Source: Nepenthes gracilis (taxonomy: Eukaryota; Streptophyta; Magnoliopsida; Caryophyllales; Nepenthaceae). Taken from it: 64,000 nucleotides of DNA. Under the pieces are notes generated by a model. That model did not search any database, was not told the DNA's origin, and saw nothing but the letters and a program-made list of their open reading frames with translations. This document shows positions 36,052-47,712 of the stretch, one piece after another; position 1 is the first letter of the stretch, and every line of letters starts with the position of its first letter. Made by a program: the position numbers and the translations under genes. The stretch lies in the NCBI GenBank assembly GCA_033239525.1, contig BSYO01000020.1, positions 6,015,892-6,079,891 of the forward strand, written 5' to 3'.

Positions 36052-38083
36052 ATGGCTTCTCGGGGCATTGTTATGATTTTGTCTGTCCTCACTAGTAGGA
36101 ATGTGGGATCTCTGTACAAAAAGTATAACACCCCTGATGACATTTCGCACATTGCCCTCAAGGTTGATGATACAGCTTGCGACCATCCCTCAGGGTTCAT
36201 CATTGTTTATGAGAAGCACTTGAAAGATGATCTTCGCATTCCATTTGTGAAAGACTTGAGTGAGATTCTGAGGGCTCCGGAGATTCCTATGGCTCACCTC
36301 CACCCAAATGCTCTTTGATACATTGTTTCTCTATGTTTCTTTTGTCGCATCAAGGGGCTTTCCTTAGATGCTTAGGGTGTAAAAGTAATTTTCTGCTTCA
36401 ACTAAGAGTATGACTGGATCTCCTTTACCCCTTGCCTTAAGTTCAAGATAAGCGGGGGAACTCCGGCTCAATAAAGGGTTGAAAAGACTGCTTCTTCTAC
36501 CTGACAGTTGGTCCTGAATGGAGTATCTCGAACAAGTGGAGAAAAGTTAATATCGTCTATGTTGGCGATGTCCTAAAGGAGGAGGTGTGGATGGTTCGCA
36601 AGCTGGAGAAGTTCATCACGGATATCGTTGCTGACTTGTGCCACATTGGTCGTTGGCTCTCTAGTGAGGCATTTGCCAGAGTCGAGTGGGAGGCTAGGAT
36701 AGTGGGAGACGATGAAGAAGTCCTCAAAAAGCCGCTTCGCCGACACATAAGAAGGCGGAGAGAATTAACCATTCCTGATTCTCTTGAGGGGTCGACCGAT
36801 AGAGCGAAGCTGTCCCTTTCTCCCACATCTATCTTCTAGGAGGTCAGAAAAATTAACAAAGTTCATGAGAGGGCGTCTCATCCATTTGTGGTAGAATCTT
36901 CACATCCTGCGGTCATTGATGAGTTAGACCTGTCGATCGTGAGCGATGAGCCCCATCGGCCCCTATTGTAGAAATAGTTAACCCTTCCAAGGGCAGACTG
37001 GTCGAGCCAATCAATGCCGTGTCAATTGCCCTCGCATCTTCGGCCATTTTTGTTAAGGAGGCTGCATGTGATGACGAGATGGTTCAAGATTTGACAGGAA
37101 ATAATCTGGGAGCTGAGGCTACCGGGGACACGGAGCAGGAGGTTGATGAGGCACCAAGGAGGCCCAAATCCGCCCCTTCACGAGGCAGCTAGGGTATGTT
37201 GGAAGCATCTATTGCCCCCGCTTTGAGAATGAGTGACCCTAAGATTGGATACATGGGCGAGCCCATCAGAGCTCTAACCCTAGTCTAGTATGGGGTCCCT
37301 TCTATTGAGAAGGAGTCTAGCGTCAACCGGGTGGAGGGAGCACATGTAGAGGATGACCTTAGGGCCGCCGTGGCTGGAGAGGTGCCTCACTCTGAGGCAG
37401 AGGCTTCCACGGCCCCAGAGGATTTGAAGGCTTCATTCTCGGCTCCAAGTGCAGTACCTCTACTATGTTGGGGGTACCCATTCGCCTCTTTACCTGAGGC
37501 CCCACCGGGCTCGCCATCTTCTGAGGAGCCGCCTTTCATAAAGGTACAATCCACACATCTTCTCGCTTTCATATTTGTTGTCGTTCTTGCCTAACCACTT
37601 AACTGATCTTCTTCTTTTTGCAGCCACAGGAGGTGTAACGCCTGATAGAGACTTGCTTGCACTAGCAGGTGGCAATGGTACGCCAACGGGACGCTGAGAT
37701 CTCTCACTTGACCTAAATGAACGTCGATCCAAGCATGCTCAAATAGATGGAGGGTGAGATCCCAAGAGCCCTCGGAGGAGAAATCTTAGGCTTTGGATTA
37801 GATTGCCTCGCTCAAGGACATGCTCAAGGAGGTTGAGCAACATCTCACTAATCTCCGGAGTGGGTATGCTTGAGTTGACGAGGAGCTAAGGACTCGGCTC
37901 AACTTGGAGAAAGTTGGCCAAGTGCTAAGTATTAGATTTTGGGACGACATTTTCCTCTGTCAACTGATTGCATCTTCAGAGTCTCCCAATTTTCCTATTG
38001 GTTTATTCGATCTAAGGAATAACAGTGCCCGACGTCGATCCGACTTGTTGGATCTCTTGGGGAGAGGAGGGGAGCCTTCCTAG
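36052..38083 (+). pseudogene. Antisense extra gene of Tat element D (putative gypsy-type transposon family, PF04195-like)
   Basis: Read opposite to gag-pol. The first segment starts ATG at 36052 and has HPSGFIIVYEKHLKDDLRIP and PEIPMAHLHPNAL, the pattern of the plant 'putative gypsy type transposon' domain (GF..LYE..LK.GLR.P...L.P NA). An in-frame TGA at 36316 is followed by continuation in the same sense, including FFYLTVGPEWSISNKW near 36500 and KEEVWMVRKLEKFITDIV near 36580. The C-terminal part (37640-37930) is rich in E, K, L and Q and looks coiled-coil-like, ending near 38083. An 80-bp intron with normal plant borders interrupts it at 37544. Such antisense genes have been reported in Tat elements; their role is unknown. 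Stops and frameshifts make this copy non-functional. Confidence 0.68.
37544..37623 (+). other. Intron of the antisense gene in D
   Basis: Donor AAG|GTACAAT at 37544, acceptor TTTTTGCAG ending at 37623, with a pyrimidine-rich, U-rich body and a branch-like ctaac/ttaactgat about 25-30 bases before the acceptor. Length 80 bp is typical for plants. It has splice polarity on the plus strand only. Confidence 0.65.
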
Positions 38084-38929
38084 CCCTAGGATAGTTGTTT
38101 TGATCATTGTCTCCAATTTAATTGAGTTTAAGTCAAACTTCTTTTTTAATGTTTCGCTTCTTGCTAGCTAAGCGTTGTCGCCATTATCACCGGGCTTAGT
38201 GTGGATGCAGGGGTTCGGCTATGCTCATTCTTACGGGAGGAAGTTGGGACATTTTGGTTTTATGGGGTGCGGCTCTTTCCTATAAGAGGATGTCGACACA
38301 CATCTATTGGTGAGCCTTACTAGGGCCAGGGGGTTTCATGGCACGATCATCAAGCTTTGGCAAAATCAACGTCCTCATCTGCGTGGAAACATTGGTGCTC
38401 GGTCTCACTTGAGGGATGTTGCTACTTTTACACGTCTGATCCAAGTTTGTCGACCGTTGTTGATTCATGGTATTCATCTCTATTGGAGGGAGTCATCATG
38501 TGCATGCTTATAAAGCCCCCTGGGGTTTGTTATGGCCGCATGTCTGAGAAGGTCCAACTTTCTTTTGCAAGCCCCCGAGCCGTAGAGTCCGACTGTGCTT
38601 GGGCCGCTCGATTGTTTGAGCCGAGGTTTTAACCTTGCTTTCACAGGTTGGTTAACAGGTGTAACCCTTTCACCCGACATAGAGGCAGTTTAGGCCATTT
38701 GATTTTATGTGATGTCATGCAAGCATTCATATGATCCGCTACTAAGACGAGGAATAGCTTAGTGAGAGTTTGTTTCTATTGACATTCTTACTAGCGGCCT
38801 CTATACTCTACGGAACTAAGTCCCCTACCTCAAATTGGATTGCTTTCACCCTTTTATTGTGCTATCGAGCAATCCACTATTGATAGGCTATTGTGCTCAT
38901 CTTGGTCGTGCCTCTGGCTTTTTTTGAGT
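38084..38929. other. Spacer between antisense gene and integrase of D
   Basis: Probably 3' trailer of the antisense gene. Short frames on both strands show no known domain. Runs into the degraded integrase end near 38930. Confidence 0.45.
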
Positions 38930-39740
38930 AGGGCGAGATACTCTTTGAGTTGTTGAAAGTTACTGAGTGGATTGAAACTCTCAACCCTGAGGTTGGGCAG
39001 TCCGATCTCTACTAGAATGATCGTTTCAGTCCTGTAGCATAGTCTAAAAGGTGTCTTGTAGGTATTGTCCTATATGACCATAGCATTGAGGGTAGTTCGT
39101 CCATCCAAGAACCCTCAATGTCTTTTAGCTTCATATTCAATCCATATAGTCGGGTCCGGTTCAACACTTCTACCCACCCGTTTGCTTGCGGATATGCAAT
39201 GAAAGTATGAACTAACTTTATTTTCAAACTCAAACAGTACTTGGTGAAACACTTGCTGGTGAATTAGGTTCCATTGTTTGTCTCTATGACCTTAAGAATC
39301 CCGAATTTGTATACCGTGCTTTGCCAAACAGACTTTGTTGTATTCTGTTTTGTTATCCATACCAGCGGGAATGCTTCTACCGATTTTGTGTAATAGTCAA
39401 TATTGACAATGATGAACCTCCTTTGCCTGAAGATGATAGGCAGTGAGTCGAATATGTCAAGCCCCCACTATGCAAGCAGCCACGGTATCTGTAGGGTCTA
39501 CAATTTCGTGTGTGGCTAGTGGGTGATATTGTCGTAGACTTGGTAGCTTTCGCATTTCTTCACAAATTCCATGGAATCCCATTTCATTATCGGCCAATAA
39601 TAGCCTTGCCACATTACTTTAAAGGTAAGGTTCTTACTGTTGATGTGTGACTCACAAATTCCGAGGTGCATCTCACTCAGCGTGTAGTTAGCTTCTTCTA
39701 ACGTGAGATACCGACATATAAGGAGTGGAGTATCCATGAC
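38930..39740 (-). pseudogene. Element D integrase
   Basis: The zinc-binding region reads from 39737: YLTLEEANYTLSEMHLGICESH, then FKVMWQGYYWPIMKWDSMEFVKKCESYQ, the HHCC type. The core C-terminal part reads at 39233-39012: HTFIAYPQANGWVEVLNRT, then DELPSMLWSYRTIPTRH. Between them the frame is broken, and the first two catalytic aspartates are hard to place. Confidence 0.85.
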
Positions 39741-39939
39741 GGTATAGTTTTTGGTCTATGATGGTGTACCAACTTGCTGTCTTCCTTACGAATTTGGCTT
39801 CTTTTGGATTTTCAAGTAGAATGTTGTTGGTGATGTGTCTTTTGTACGGGGCTATCCAGCTTTCATCGTTTGATATCTACAACACCCCTTGCTCTAGCTT
39901 CACTATGCTTGGGGTGGCTAGGACTTCTTGCATGTCTCG

Positions 39940-40260
39940 AGAGTATTACTCTAAATTTTTAGTTGTCGTTGCCTTCGCTAACTGGTTTGCTTTCCAGTTA
40001 TCCTCTCTCGGGATGTGGGTCACCTCTACCTTGTTGAATGCCTGAGTTATGCCTTCCGCTCTATCGAGGTATTTCGTGAGCAAAGGGCTAGACACCCCAA
40101 AATTCCAAAAGACTTGGTTAACGACTAGTTCTGAGTCATTGTAGGCGGTTATGTTCTTTGTCAAGTATTCTCTCACTTGCGGGAGTTCGACGAGTAAGTC
40201 TTCATATTCAGCGACGTTGTTGGTGACTGGGAATCTGATTGTCATCGAGTATTTCATCTT
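39940..40260 (-). pseudogene. Element D archaeal-type RNase H (aRNH)
   Basis: Open for 103 codons from 40257 to 39946: NNVAEYEDLLVELPQVREYL, ITAYNDSELVVNQV, and VEVTHIPREDNWKANQLAKA. This second RNase H is the marker of Tat elements. The usual YTDS catalytic motif reads YNDS here; the acidic residues E (AEYE) and D (DSELV) are kept. Confidence 0.88.
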
Positions 40261-40800
40261 AACACATCTAGAGTCCTCAAGACCACACCTATTCTGCTAT
40301 CCGATTCTGTCGATGATCCGTCTATATGTAGTGTCTAGACTGGAGCCTCTTCTTGATGATGGGCGTCTTCGCGAGGTCATGGGCATCTAGAACTAGGGTT
40401 GTTATTTTGACTATGAAATCCGCTTGGTCCTAGCCTTTTATAGCCAACCTCGGTTGAAACTTCATGTCAAACTCACCTAATTTGATAGCACATTTGACTA
40501 GTCATCCAGACACATCGAGTTTTTTGAAGGTTTTTTTCAAAGGTTGATTAATCAGGACAATGATTTTATGTGCCTGAAAGTATGGTCATAACTTCCTAGC
40601 GGAATAGATGATAGCTAGGGTGATCTTTATCAAAACTTTACTGACGTATTAGACCGGTTGTTGTATATCGGATCGCTATCGGATTAGGACCAAACGTAGT
40701 GTTGTATTCAAAACTGCAAGGTCTAGGTATAGCTCTTCGCCTTCTTTCGATGATGTCACTTGGTGAGATATTCCTTCAACTCTTGGAAGGCTTCCTGGTA
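40261..40800 (-). pseudogene. Element D RNase H
   Basis: Minus strand near 40440-40640 reads LAIIYSARKL, PYFQAHKIIVLINQPLKKTF and LVKCAIKLGEFDMKFQP, the standard Ty3/gypsy RNase H C-terminal half, with stops between. Matches 6716-7000 of element C. Confidence 0.78.
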
Positions 40801-41850
40801 GTTGGTCATCCATTGAAAACCGTTTTCCCTTGTTCCTCTCAAGACTTTGAAAAAAGGGAAATACTTTTCTGCCGACTTTACTAGGAAGCGGGAGAATGCT
40901 GAGAGTCTTTTGGTGAACCTTTATAATTCCTTTATGGTTCGAGGTGGGCGTATATCTATGAAAGCTTTTATCTTTTCAAGATTTGCTTTGATCCCCTGTT
41001 AGGATATGATAAAGCCAAAGAATCTCCCAAATGATACTCTGAAAGCGCACTTGGCCCGATTTAACTTCATTTAGTGTACCCGGAATGCTTCGATGGTCTC
41101 GTTGAGGTTGCTAATATGATCATCAGTAGTTTTTCTTTTGATGAGCATGTCATATACATACATCTCTATGTTTCAGCTGATCTACGTCTTGAACATTTTA
41201 TTTATGAGCCGTTGGTTTGTATTGTCTATGTTTTTCAGGTTGAAGGATATGACCTTGTAATAGTACATCCCCTAGTTCATTATAAAGGAGGTGTGCTCTT
41301 TATCTTCAGAACTCATTTAAATCTGGTTGTAATCCAAATAGGCATCCATAAAACTTAGCAACTCATGTCTAGACGTAGAGTCCTCCAATAGATTGATCCT
41401 TAGTAAAAGGAGGCTATCTTTGGGATATACCTTATTCACGTCAGTGAAGTCAACGCACATCCGCCACTTCTTATTACTCTTCTTAATGAGAACCACATTT
41501 AATCGCCAATCTAGGCACTGGACCTCTATGATGAAACCTAAGTCAAGCAACTTTTTTACCTCTTCTCATATGGCAACCAGCTTTTCTATGGACTGGTTCA
41601 TCCGCTTTTTCCTAACGAGCTTATGATCGGGATCAAGACCCAACTTGTGGATTATTACCTTGATTGATATCACTGATATAACAGTAGGAGTCCACGTAAA
41701 TACGTCGGAGTTTTGTCGGAGGAAGGTTGTCAATTTGTCACATGGGGGATCCGATAGTGAGCTCCCGATTTGTATACATTTCTTGGGATCATCGGGATCC
41801 AATGGGATATAATCGGGCATCTCATCGGATTGGCCTTGTTGCAAAGTCAC
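40801..41850 (-). pseudogene. Element D reverse transcriptase
   Basis: From 41850: SDVFTWTP near the start, then MCVDFTDVNKVYPKDSLLLLRI and HELLSFMDAYLDYNQI (41550-41317), all hallmarks of Tat RT. The catalytic box near 41130-41150 reads EMYVYDMLIK where YVDDML is expected, so one catalytic aspartate is replaced. Confidence 0.87.
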
Positions 41851-42480
41851 CTCGTCCCGATGATCAAAGTTTAGCCGGTTAGTCTGGGACCACCTGAGTA
41901 ACTTGGGACAGGTAGCACGTCTGACCAGTCACTTGATCGCACAATACCTCTTCGACGCCACATGTTATTGGAGACTTTATTTTCAAGTATGGGATCGATG
42001 TCACTACCCCAAATGCGGTTAGGTAGGGTCATCCAAATATAGTATTATAGACCGAGGGTAGGTCAACTATTAGGAACATAAGTATTCAGGATGCCATCTT
42101 TGGGTGTGTTCCTAATGTGACCTCCAACTGGATGGTCTTTCGAACCGGCACTGGTTCATTTTCTAGCCCGTATAGGGGCTCATTGGCCGATTTCATCTAA
42201 CTCTTTTTTAATTCGAGTTTAAAGTACGTATTGAGATACAACAAATAGCGAGAGCTTCCATTATCAATAAAAATTCGTTTCAATTGGTAATCAATTATAC
42301 CATCTAAAACGAGTGTGGATACAATCAGAGGGTTAAAATAGGGAGTTATTACATAATAACATCATTTCTAATTCCTACCATTGACTTTTTGCTACTGGAA
42401 GTTTTCCCCGAGTGATCTAAGGCATTGTTCTTAGGTGAACTCGTAATCACCATGTTGACTACCCTGGGCACGATTTGGTT
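41851..42480 (-). pseudogene. Element D aspartic protease
   Basis: Minus strand reads RIFIDNGSSRYLL at about 42240-42280, a D-N-G-S active-site variant, and FLIVDLPSVYNTIFG at about 42025-42090, the conserved second half. Frames are broken in between. Confidence 0.75.
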
Positions 42481-44070
42481 CCTCAGTTGTTACTACTATT
42501 CTAGTTTGTCTTCTTTCACTCTACCAGGAGCCTGCCTTGGGTCTTGTAAGAACCTAGTGAGGAGCCATTTTTAGACAAGGGCCTCAATCTCCTTTTGTAG
42601 AGTCTCGTAGTCTTTCATACTATAACCTGAAGATCGATAGTAGAAGCAGTTTTTTGACTAATCTCCTCTCTCCGGGTTCTTGGGCTACTTCGACCAATTC
42701 GGCCACTTCAGGAACTTTTCATCTCGAATCTAAATAAGAATGTTGGTTCATAAGTCATTCAAAGGAGTCAGGTTTAGGAGTTTGAACTACCTTTGAGAGC
42801 CGGGCTCCATCCTAGGTTACTTTTTGGGATCACAAGAGTTGGCGTTGTCTCTATTCCTCTTCTTTTTGTTCGTTGATCTTAGGTGGAGGCGGTCTGCGTA
42901 TTTTGGCCACTTCGCTTCGTTGGCCTCTTCAACGACTATGTAGGATCGAGCGATAGTCTCAACCTCCTGGAAGGTTTAAGGGTCCTAATGGACGAGGTAC
43001 TTAAAGAAATCACTTGATTTCAAAGTTGCTATGAAGGCGTTTAGCTTTACCTTGTCGGTGAGTTTGGATATTGTTCTGGCGAATGTGGGGAATCAGTCAG
43101 GAAGCACTTCAAGCTTTTGCTTAAGCCTTATCGAATGTGGATAAAGTGCCAAGACTGCTTCTCCTCTCTTCGGATGGAGGCAAATTGCGACAAGAAGCTG
43201 TCGACTAGCGCTTGGAATGTTCAGATTGAATTTGGCTATAGACGGTCGAACCAAATTCGAGCATCCTTCTTGAGGGTTAGAGGAAAGCATACACACATAA
43301 AAGAGTCATCAAGGCCCTGGAAATCTAGTAGGGTGCAAAAGTGATCCCGATAGTCCATTAGATCGAAACACTATCATAAGGTTCTAGAGTCGACATCTTA
43401 AACTTGCGAGAAAGTGGCTGTGTCTAGATCTCTATAGTGAATGGCGACCTTCTCAGGTCGATGGTGCATTTGTCAGTGCTTCCCCTGAACACTTACTGCT
43501 CAACCTTCTTCAATCTCTCCTCCATTCAAGAGGAGGATGTAATTCTCTTGGTATTGAGGAAGGTCCTCAACTTCAAGTGGTTCAAAAAATGTGCTAATTT
43601 GGGCTGTGATTGGCTCTCATTGGTTGAGTGCTGCAAGAGGCTTATCTTTGGGTCCGGGGCCTTTGGTCATCACAAGAGCAGTGTGAATTCTGCCGTTTTG
43701 GGCTTTCATCTCCCTCTCCATGACTCGGTTAGCCATCTAGTCCTGTCTAGACCCTGTCGCTCTTGGCCGCTTGGGCTTTGAGGTCGTCGGGCGGCTCAGT
43801 CCTCTCGATAGGGTGCCTCCTCTGATTTCTCTATTTTAAAGCCGAAGTTCAAGAGATGGAGGAGGATGCCCCCATCTGTTGTCAGTCTAGATGCGTGTAG
43901 CGGGTCTGGAGTATCTTAGACATTTTATCCATTTGGGTAGAGATTGCTCACACGTTAGGGTCTGATCGTTCGTTTGCATGGCTACCCACTGAGGGATAGT
44001 CACTGTGGGAGATGTTGTCTCTGGCCGGTGCACTGACTTGTACCTTGATGTTGACAATGTTTGCTTTCAT
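42481..44070 (-). pseudogene. Element D gag
   Basis: Starts at 44070 with MKANIVNIKVQVSAPARDN, parallel to MVNTWAQTSALTKN of element C. The capsid part around 42840-43420 can be matched to C segment by segment (for example the region coding for DEVKLNAFIATLKSSDF). Several stops and shifts. Confidence 0.78.
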
Positions 44071-44102
44071 AAGTGCAGTGGTTAGACCATTTAATCACTT
44101 TT

Positions 44103-44117
44103 CACAGATGGTGCCAG
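44103..44117 (-). other. Primer-binding site of element D
   Basis: Minus strand CTGGCACCATCTGTG, next to the 5' LTR edge at 44118; a variant of the TGGCGCCGTCTGTG site of plant Tat elements. Confidence 0.7.
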
Positions 44118-45111
44118 TGATGCATCCTTAAATCCGAATTGTTATACGGATTAGGGAGTCACTTTATCCTTCTCGGTAGGTTAGACTAATAATATAGATC
44201 TTACACATCATAACAAATAAAATAAGAGGCCAGATGATGGTGAGACTCACTCTCCAATATATCTTTCGACGATCAAGTTAGAATATTTTCTGTGAGGGAG
44301 AGAAAGACAGATGATGCAAGGTACGTGGATACACGTAGGAGAGGGATCGAGTGTGAATTGGAGGACTGGGCTCCAGTAGACGGGCACGGTTGGGAGCAGC
44401 TTTTGAGAGAGGGTGTGCACTTGAAGGTAGAGTGGCTTAGGTATAGGAGTGCTTGTAGACAGAGCGACTTGAGAGATGTTGCATCCGTAGGCAGAATGGC
44501 TCTGGAGAAAGCTTTTACGATTCTTCTAAGGAGTTTGAGGGCAAGAGATCTTTTCCTCTTTTCCGTAAGGGTAAAGGGGTCTTTATAGAGTTAAAGCTGT
44601 TGCAGCCTTCCTTTGGCTCCGCAACTAATGTTGGTTACCCTAGCGGATCCGTTGAGTTGTCTTCGTAATCGTCAGGGGGAGGCATATGTAGTAACCATTG
44701 TCTTTTGAAAATGTTGTGAAGCTATACTTGCCATCTTGGAATGATACGCCATACGAGTAGATATTCTGTAGATATTTGTTGGGCTGTTAGGACAGTTATC
44801 ACGATTGTATTATGACAGGTTTCGCCTGCTGTGCTGTCGAGGCTATTGGCGGTTATGCGGGAGGGGCAACCACGGGTGTGGCAATGCACGCAACCCTGCT
44901 CGTTGGCTTCCTACTGAACTGTTCTAGGTTGACTGCTTGGGCCAACTATAGTACTGTGCGGACCTTGGGCTCAACAGGTTGCGTGGTGGGTCGCTATCAT
45001 TCAGGCTCTTCTTCTCTCGGTGGGCCTTGATCTTGGAAAAAACGTGTGCTGGGCCATCGCTATGCCTTCAAGTTGGGCCCTGAACTGGCTAATGATTTGC
45101 CAGACCCATCA
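44118..45111 (-). repeat. 5' LTR of element D
   Basis: 994 bp, plus-strand edges TGATGCATCC and GACCCATCA. Pairs with 33539-34515 and is related to the LTR at 19338-20251. The minus-strand TATA box CTCTATAAAGACCCC lies at about 44573-44590. The right GTATT target duplication follows. Confidence 0.9.
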
Positions 45112-45116
45112 GTATT

Positions 45117-45656
45117 TATGCAGATTTTTCTAGCACACGTCTTATGTTTAAGTTATACTTGAGAGTTTAAATCTATCATTTTGATATTTTTCAAAATCAA
45201 ACCATACAAAGATAATATTCAAACTTTGGAGATTTCAAACTAGGGTAGCGCTTTTACTCTTTCAAACATTTACATGTTCATACTATCAAAATGTGAATGC
45301 AATATGATCAATTTTTTTCAAAGAAAATATATGGTAAGTGGAAGCATAACAACTATAAAATTTTCTATCAACAAAATAAAAAAGATCAAGCCCACACAAA
45401 ACGAGATCTACTATGTTTTTTGTTTTTCTTCTTTTTTTGAATATTAGTTTTTCTTATCTTTTTAATGACTGATTATTGAAATTATGCTAAAAATAATAAA
45501 AGTTAGAGACTATATTAATACTATAATAAATTATTATTTTTTTATATTGATCTCGTTCCTTTAATTTTTCATAGAACAAAATAGATATCTATATGTTAAA
45601 TAATTTTTGTGTTTTTTTTAGGATTCTCTTGTAAGGATGCAATGGATTAGCAGGGA
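45117..45656. other. AT-rich intergenic region
   Basis: No coding frame or recognisable repeat; several poly-T stretches (45415-45440, 45535-45545). Confidence 0.6.
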
Positions 45657-45880
45657 CAATTTAGGGGATCCGGGGGGCGTCCTTCTCCTCATCTAAACCG
45701 TCGGATGTAAAATCCGACGGCCCACACGTTTTGAATGGATAATATAACGTGGACCGTTCGATTTTAAATTTAATCATCCAAAATACGTAACCGTCAGATT
45801 TTACATCTGACGGTCCAAATTAAGAGAAGGACGGTCCTTCTCCACCGGGGAGAAGGACGCCCCCTCAATCCCAATTTAGG
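45657..45880. mobile_element. Mutator-type MITE, 206 bp, with 9-bp target duplication
   Basis: The direct repeat CAATTTAGG (45657-45665 and 45872-45880) flanks an element at 45666-45871. Terminal inverted repeats: the first 23 bases and the reverse complement of the last 23 differ at three or four sites, with GGGGGCGTCCTTCTCC perfect in both. Each arm also holds a small perfect hairpin: CCGTCGGAT/ATCCGACGG at about 45689-45711 and CCGTCAGAT/ATCTGACGG at about 45791-45813. No ORF. The 9-bp duplication points to the Mutator superfamily. Confidence 0.88.
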
Positions 45881-46665
45881 CAATTCGAATTCCTAATTGC
45901 AAATTACTAATTTTTGCCTTGATCCTTGACAGATCGGGTATTTTAATCCTCGTCTCCACTATATTCAGGGATTTTCGTCCCGCCTTGATACCCAAAATAT
46001 TTAAAATATATGAGAAAACAATTTGATATTAAAAGTATAAAATTATAATTTAGGGTTATAATTAAAAATATCATAAATGAATATTGGTTTTAATTTTAGA
46101 TTTTTTTAAAAAAATTTTATAATGATCTGAGATGTTAAAAATTATCAATTTTAGAGTATCTTTAGGGTAGATTTTGAAACAGTTTCACGGTATCAAACGG
46201 GTGGATTTGAATCCATTTTTGAGATGGGGTGAATTAATATCGAAATTATCCAATATCAAAAAAATAAATAATTTTTAATTTTTTTTTGAAAATTATCCCA
46301 AAACCTGTCAATTTAATTATCCGCACCACAAGGTGCCCCAACCTGCCACCCCTACTCTCGTGGTAGGCTTTACTGGATGCATTTAATATTAGCTTATGAA
46401 TGATTGAGATTGTTGATTGTTTTGTCAAACTTCTTTTTATTATATATATATAAATTATGCATAGTAAACCAAAGAAAATTAAACTCATGCTTAGGAGAAA
46501 AATATGAAAAAATGTAAGCTATTAGAAAAAACAAAATAAAAGTTTGTGATGAGCTGTTTTAACAGATAATATCATAATAATATTTGTATTACATAGACTT
46601 AGGCATTATTTACATATTACATCTATATAAATATAATGTCTCATCTAAAAGTGCAGTACATGTAA
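45881..46665. other. AT-rich intergenic region
   Basis: No gene seen. Contains a short patch (46310-46370) with C-rich text but no frame with a domain. Confidence 0.6.
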
Positions 46666-47712
46666 TGTAATACTTGATTTTTATTTGATTTATTTTGATA
46701 TTGATTGTTATTTTAGGCAGTTTGAATGTTTTAAAATTAATTATATTTTGTAAAATTTTGAAAGAAATCGGATTAATCAAATGACGCTTGAGGTGTAAAA
46801 TACCACGAGCTTGCACCCGAGGGGTGCCCGAGGTTGCGTCTAAGGCGTAGGTTGTCAAGAGGTGGCACCCAAGACGCGCATAAGGTAGTGCTCAAGAGTA
46901 GTTTGGAGTTTATAAGCGAGAGCAACGACACTATTGGGCAATCGCGCAGGAGAAATGAAGAGAGGAGAGAGAGAGGACAAGGAATAGGAGAGAGAAAGAA
47001 GAAAATGGATAGATCAGAGTATCTTTTTATCAAATCTACTTGGTATAAAGTTGAGATATGTATCTATAAATCATATCTTTGGTCTGTTTCAGTGTCTGAT
47101 AAAATTTATATATGTTACGGAAGTTTAATATTCATACATACTATTTTTTCTTACCTTATTTGTTTCCTTTTGTGCATACATATATTTTTATCGATTGTTT
47201 TGGGGTTTTGTTATGAATTTAAAAATATTTGAGGGTTTAAATATTTTATGAAAAAATGAGTAAATGTTTGAAACCATATATTTATTTATCTATATATTTG
47301 TATAGAAATTGGTATAAAACTTGTGTGGGCCTTATATTAGTACTCATTATTACTGTTTGGGGATCGAAGTCACTACCTCTGTTATCTGATATATGATATG
47401 CTATCTGTTTCTCTTCCGACGGAGAGAGTTTTGTTCCCAACAGAAAAATCTAAAAATTCATTTTTCGTCGGCAGAAAAAGGTATTGTTTGTAGTTGACCC
47501 ACTCAATTTGTATTTTAATGAGAATCATAGTAAGTAAATTAAACAAAAAACTAATATATTCAGACGTCTTAACATATGTGCTAACATTGAGGTTTGCAAC
47601 CAAAATTATGGGTGGTAAAATATGGTGAGTATGTTCATTATTTATAGGTGATAGAATATATAGATTTCCATATTTGTGGATCTAAATAACGGTTGATTTG
47701 GTTTAAGATTAT
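46666..47712 (+). repeat. Tekay-like LTR F1, 5' part
   Basis: Starts TGTAATACTTGAT. Parallels 50503-51175: an AT part, a GC-rich block with ACCCGAGG-type words (46800-46900), a purine-rich leader (46955-47010), then atcaaatctac..gtataaagtt. Interrupted at 47713 by an inverted LTR of the same family; the rest is at 49856-50502. Confidence 0.72.

Larger units (their letters stand above)
33539..45111 (-). mobile_element. Complete Tat-lineage Ty3/gypsy element D, 11.6 kb, with antisense extra gene
   Basis: LTRs at 33539-34515 and 44118-45111, with a perfect 5-bp target duplication GTATT (33534-33538 and 45112-45116). The internal region on the minus strand has gag, protease, RT, RNase H, archaeal-type RNase H and integrase, the order that defines the Tat lineage. 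The polypurine tract is at 34516-34530 (minus: gggcttggggggctag) and the primer-binding site at 44103-44117. Between integrase and 3' LTR there is about 4.4 kb that holds a plus-strand gene. All frames are broken. LTRs differ by about 20-25% in the parts compared by eye, so the insertion is very old. Element C is a relative. Confidence 0.93.
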
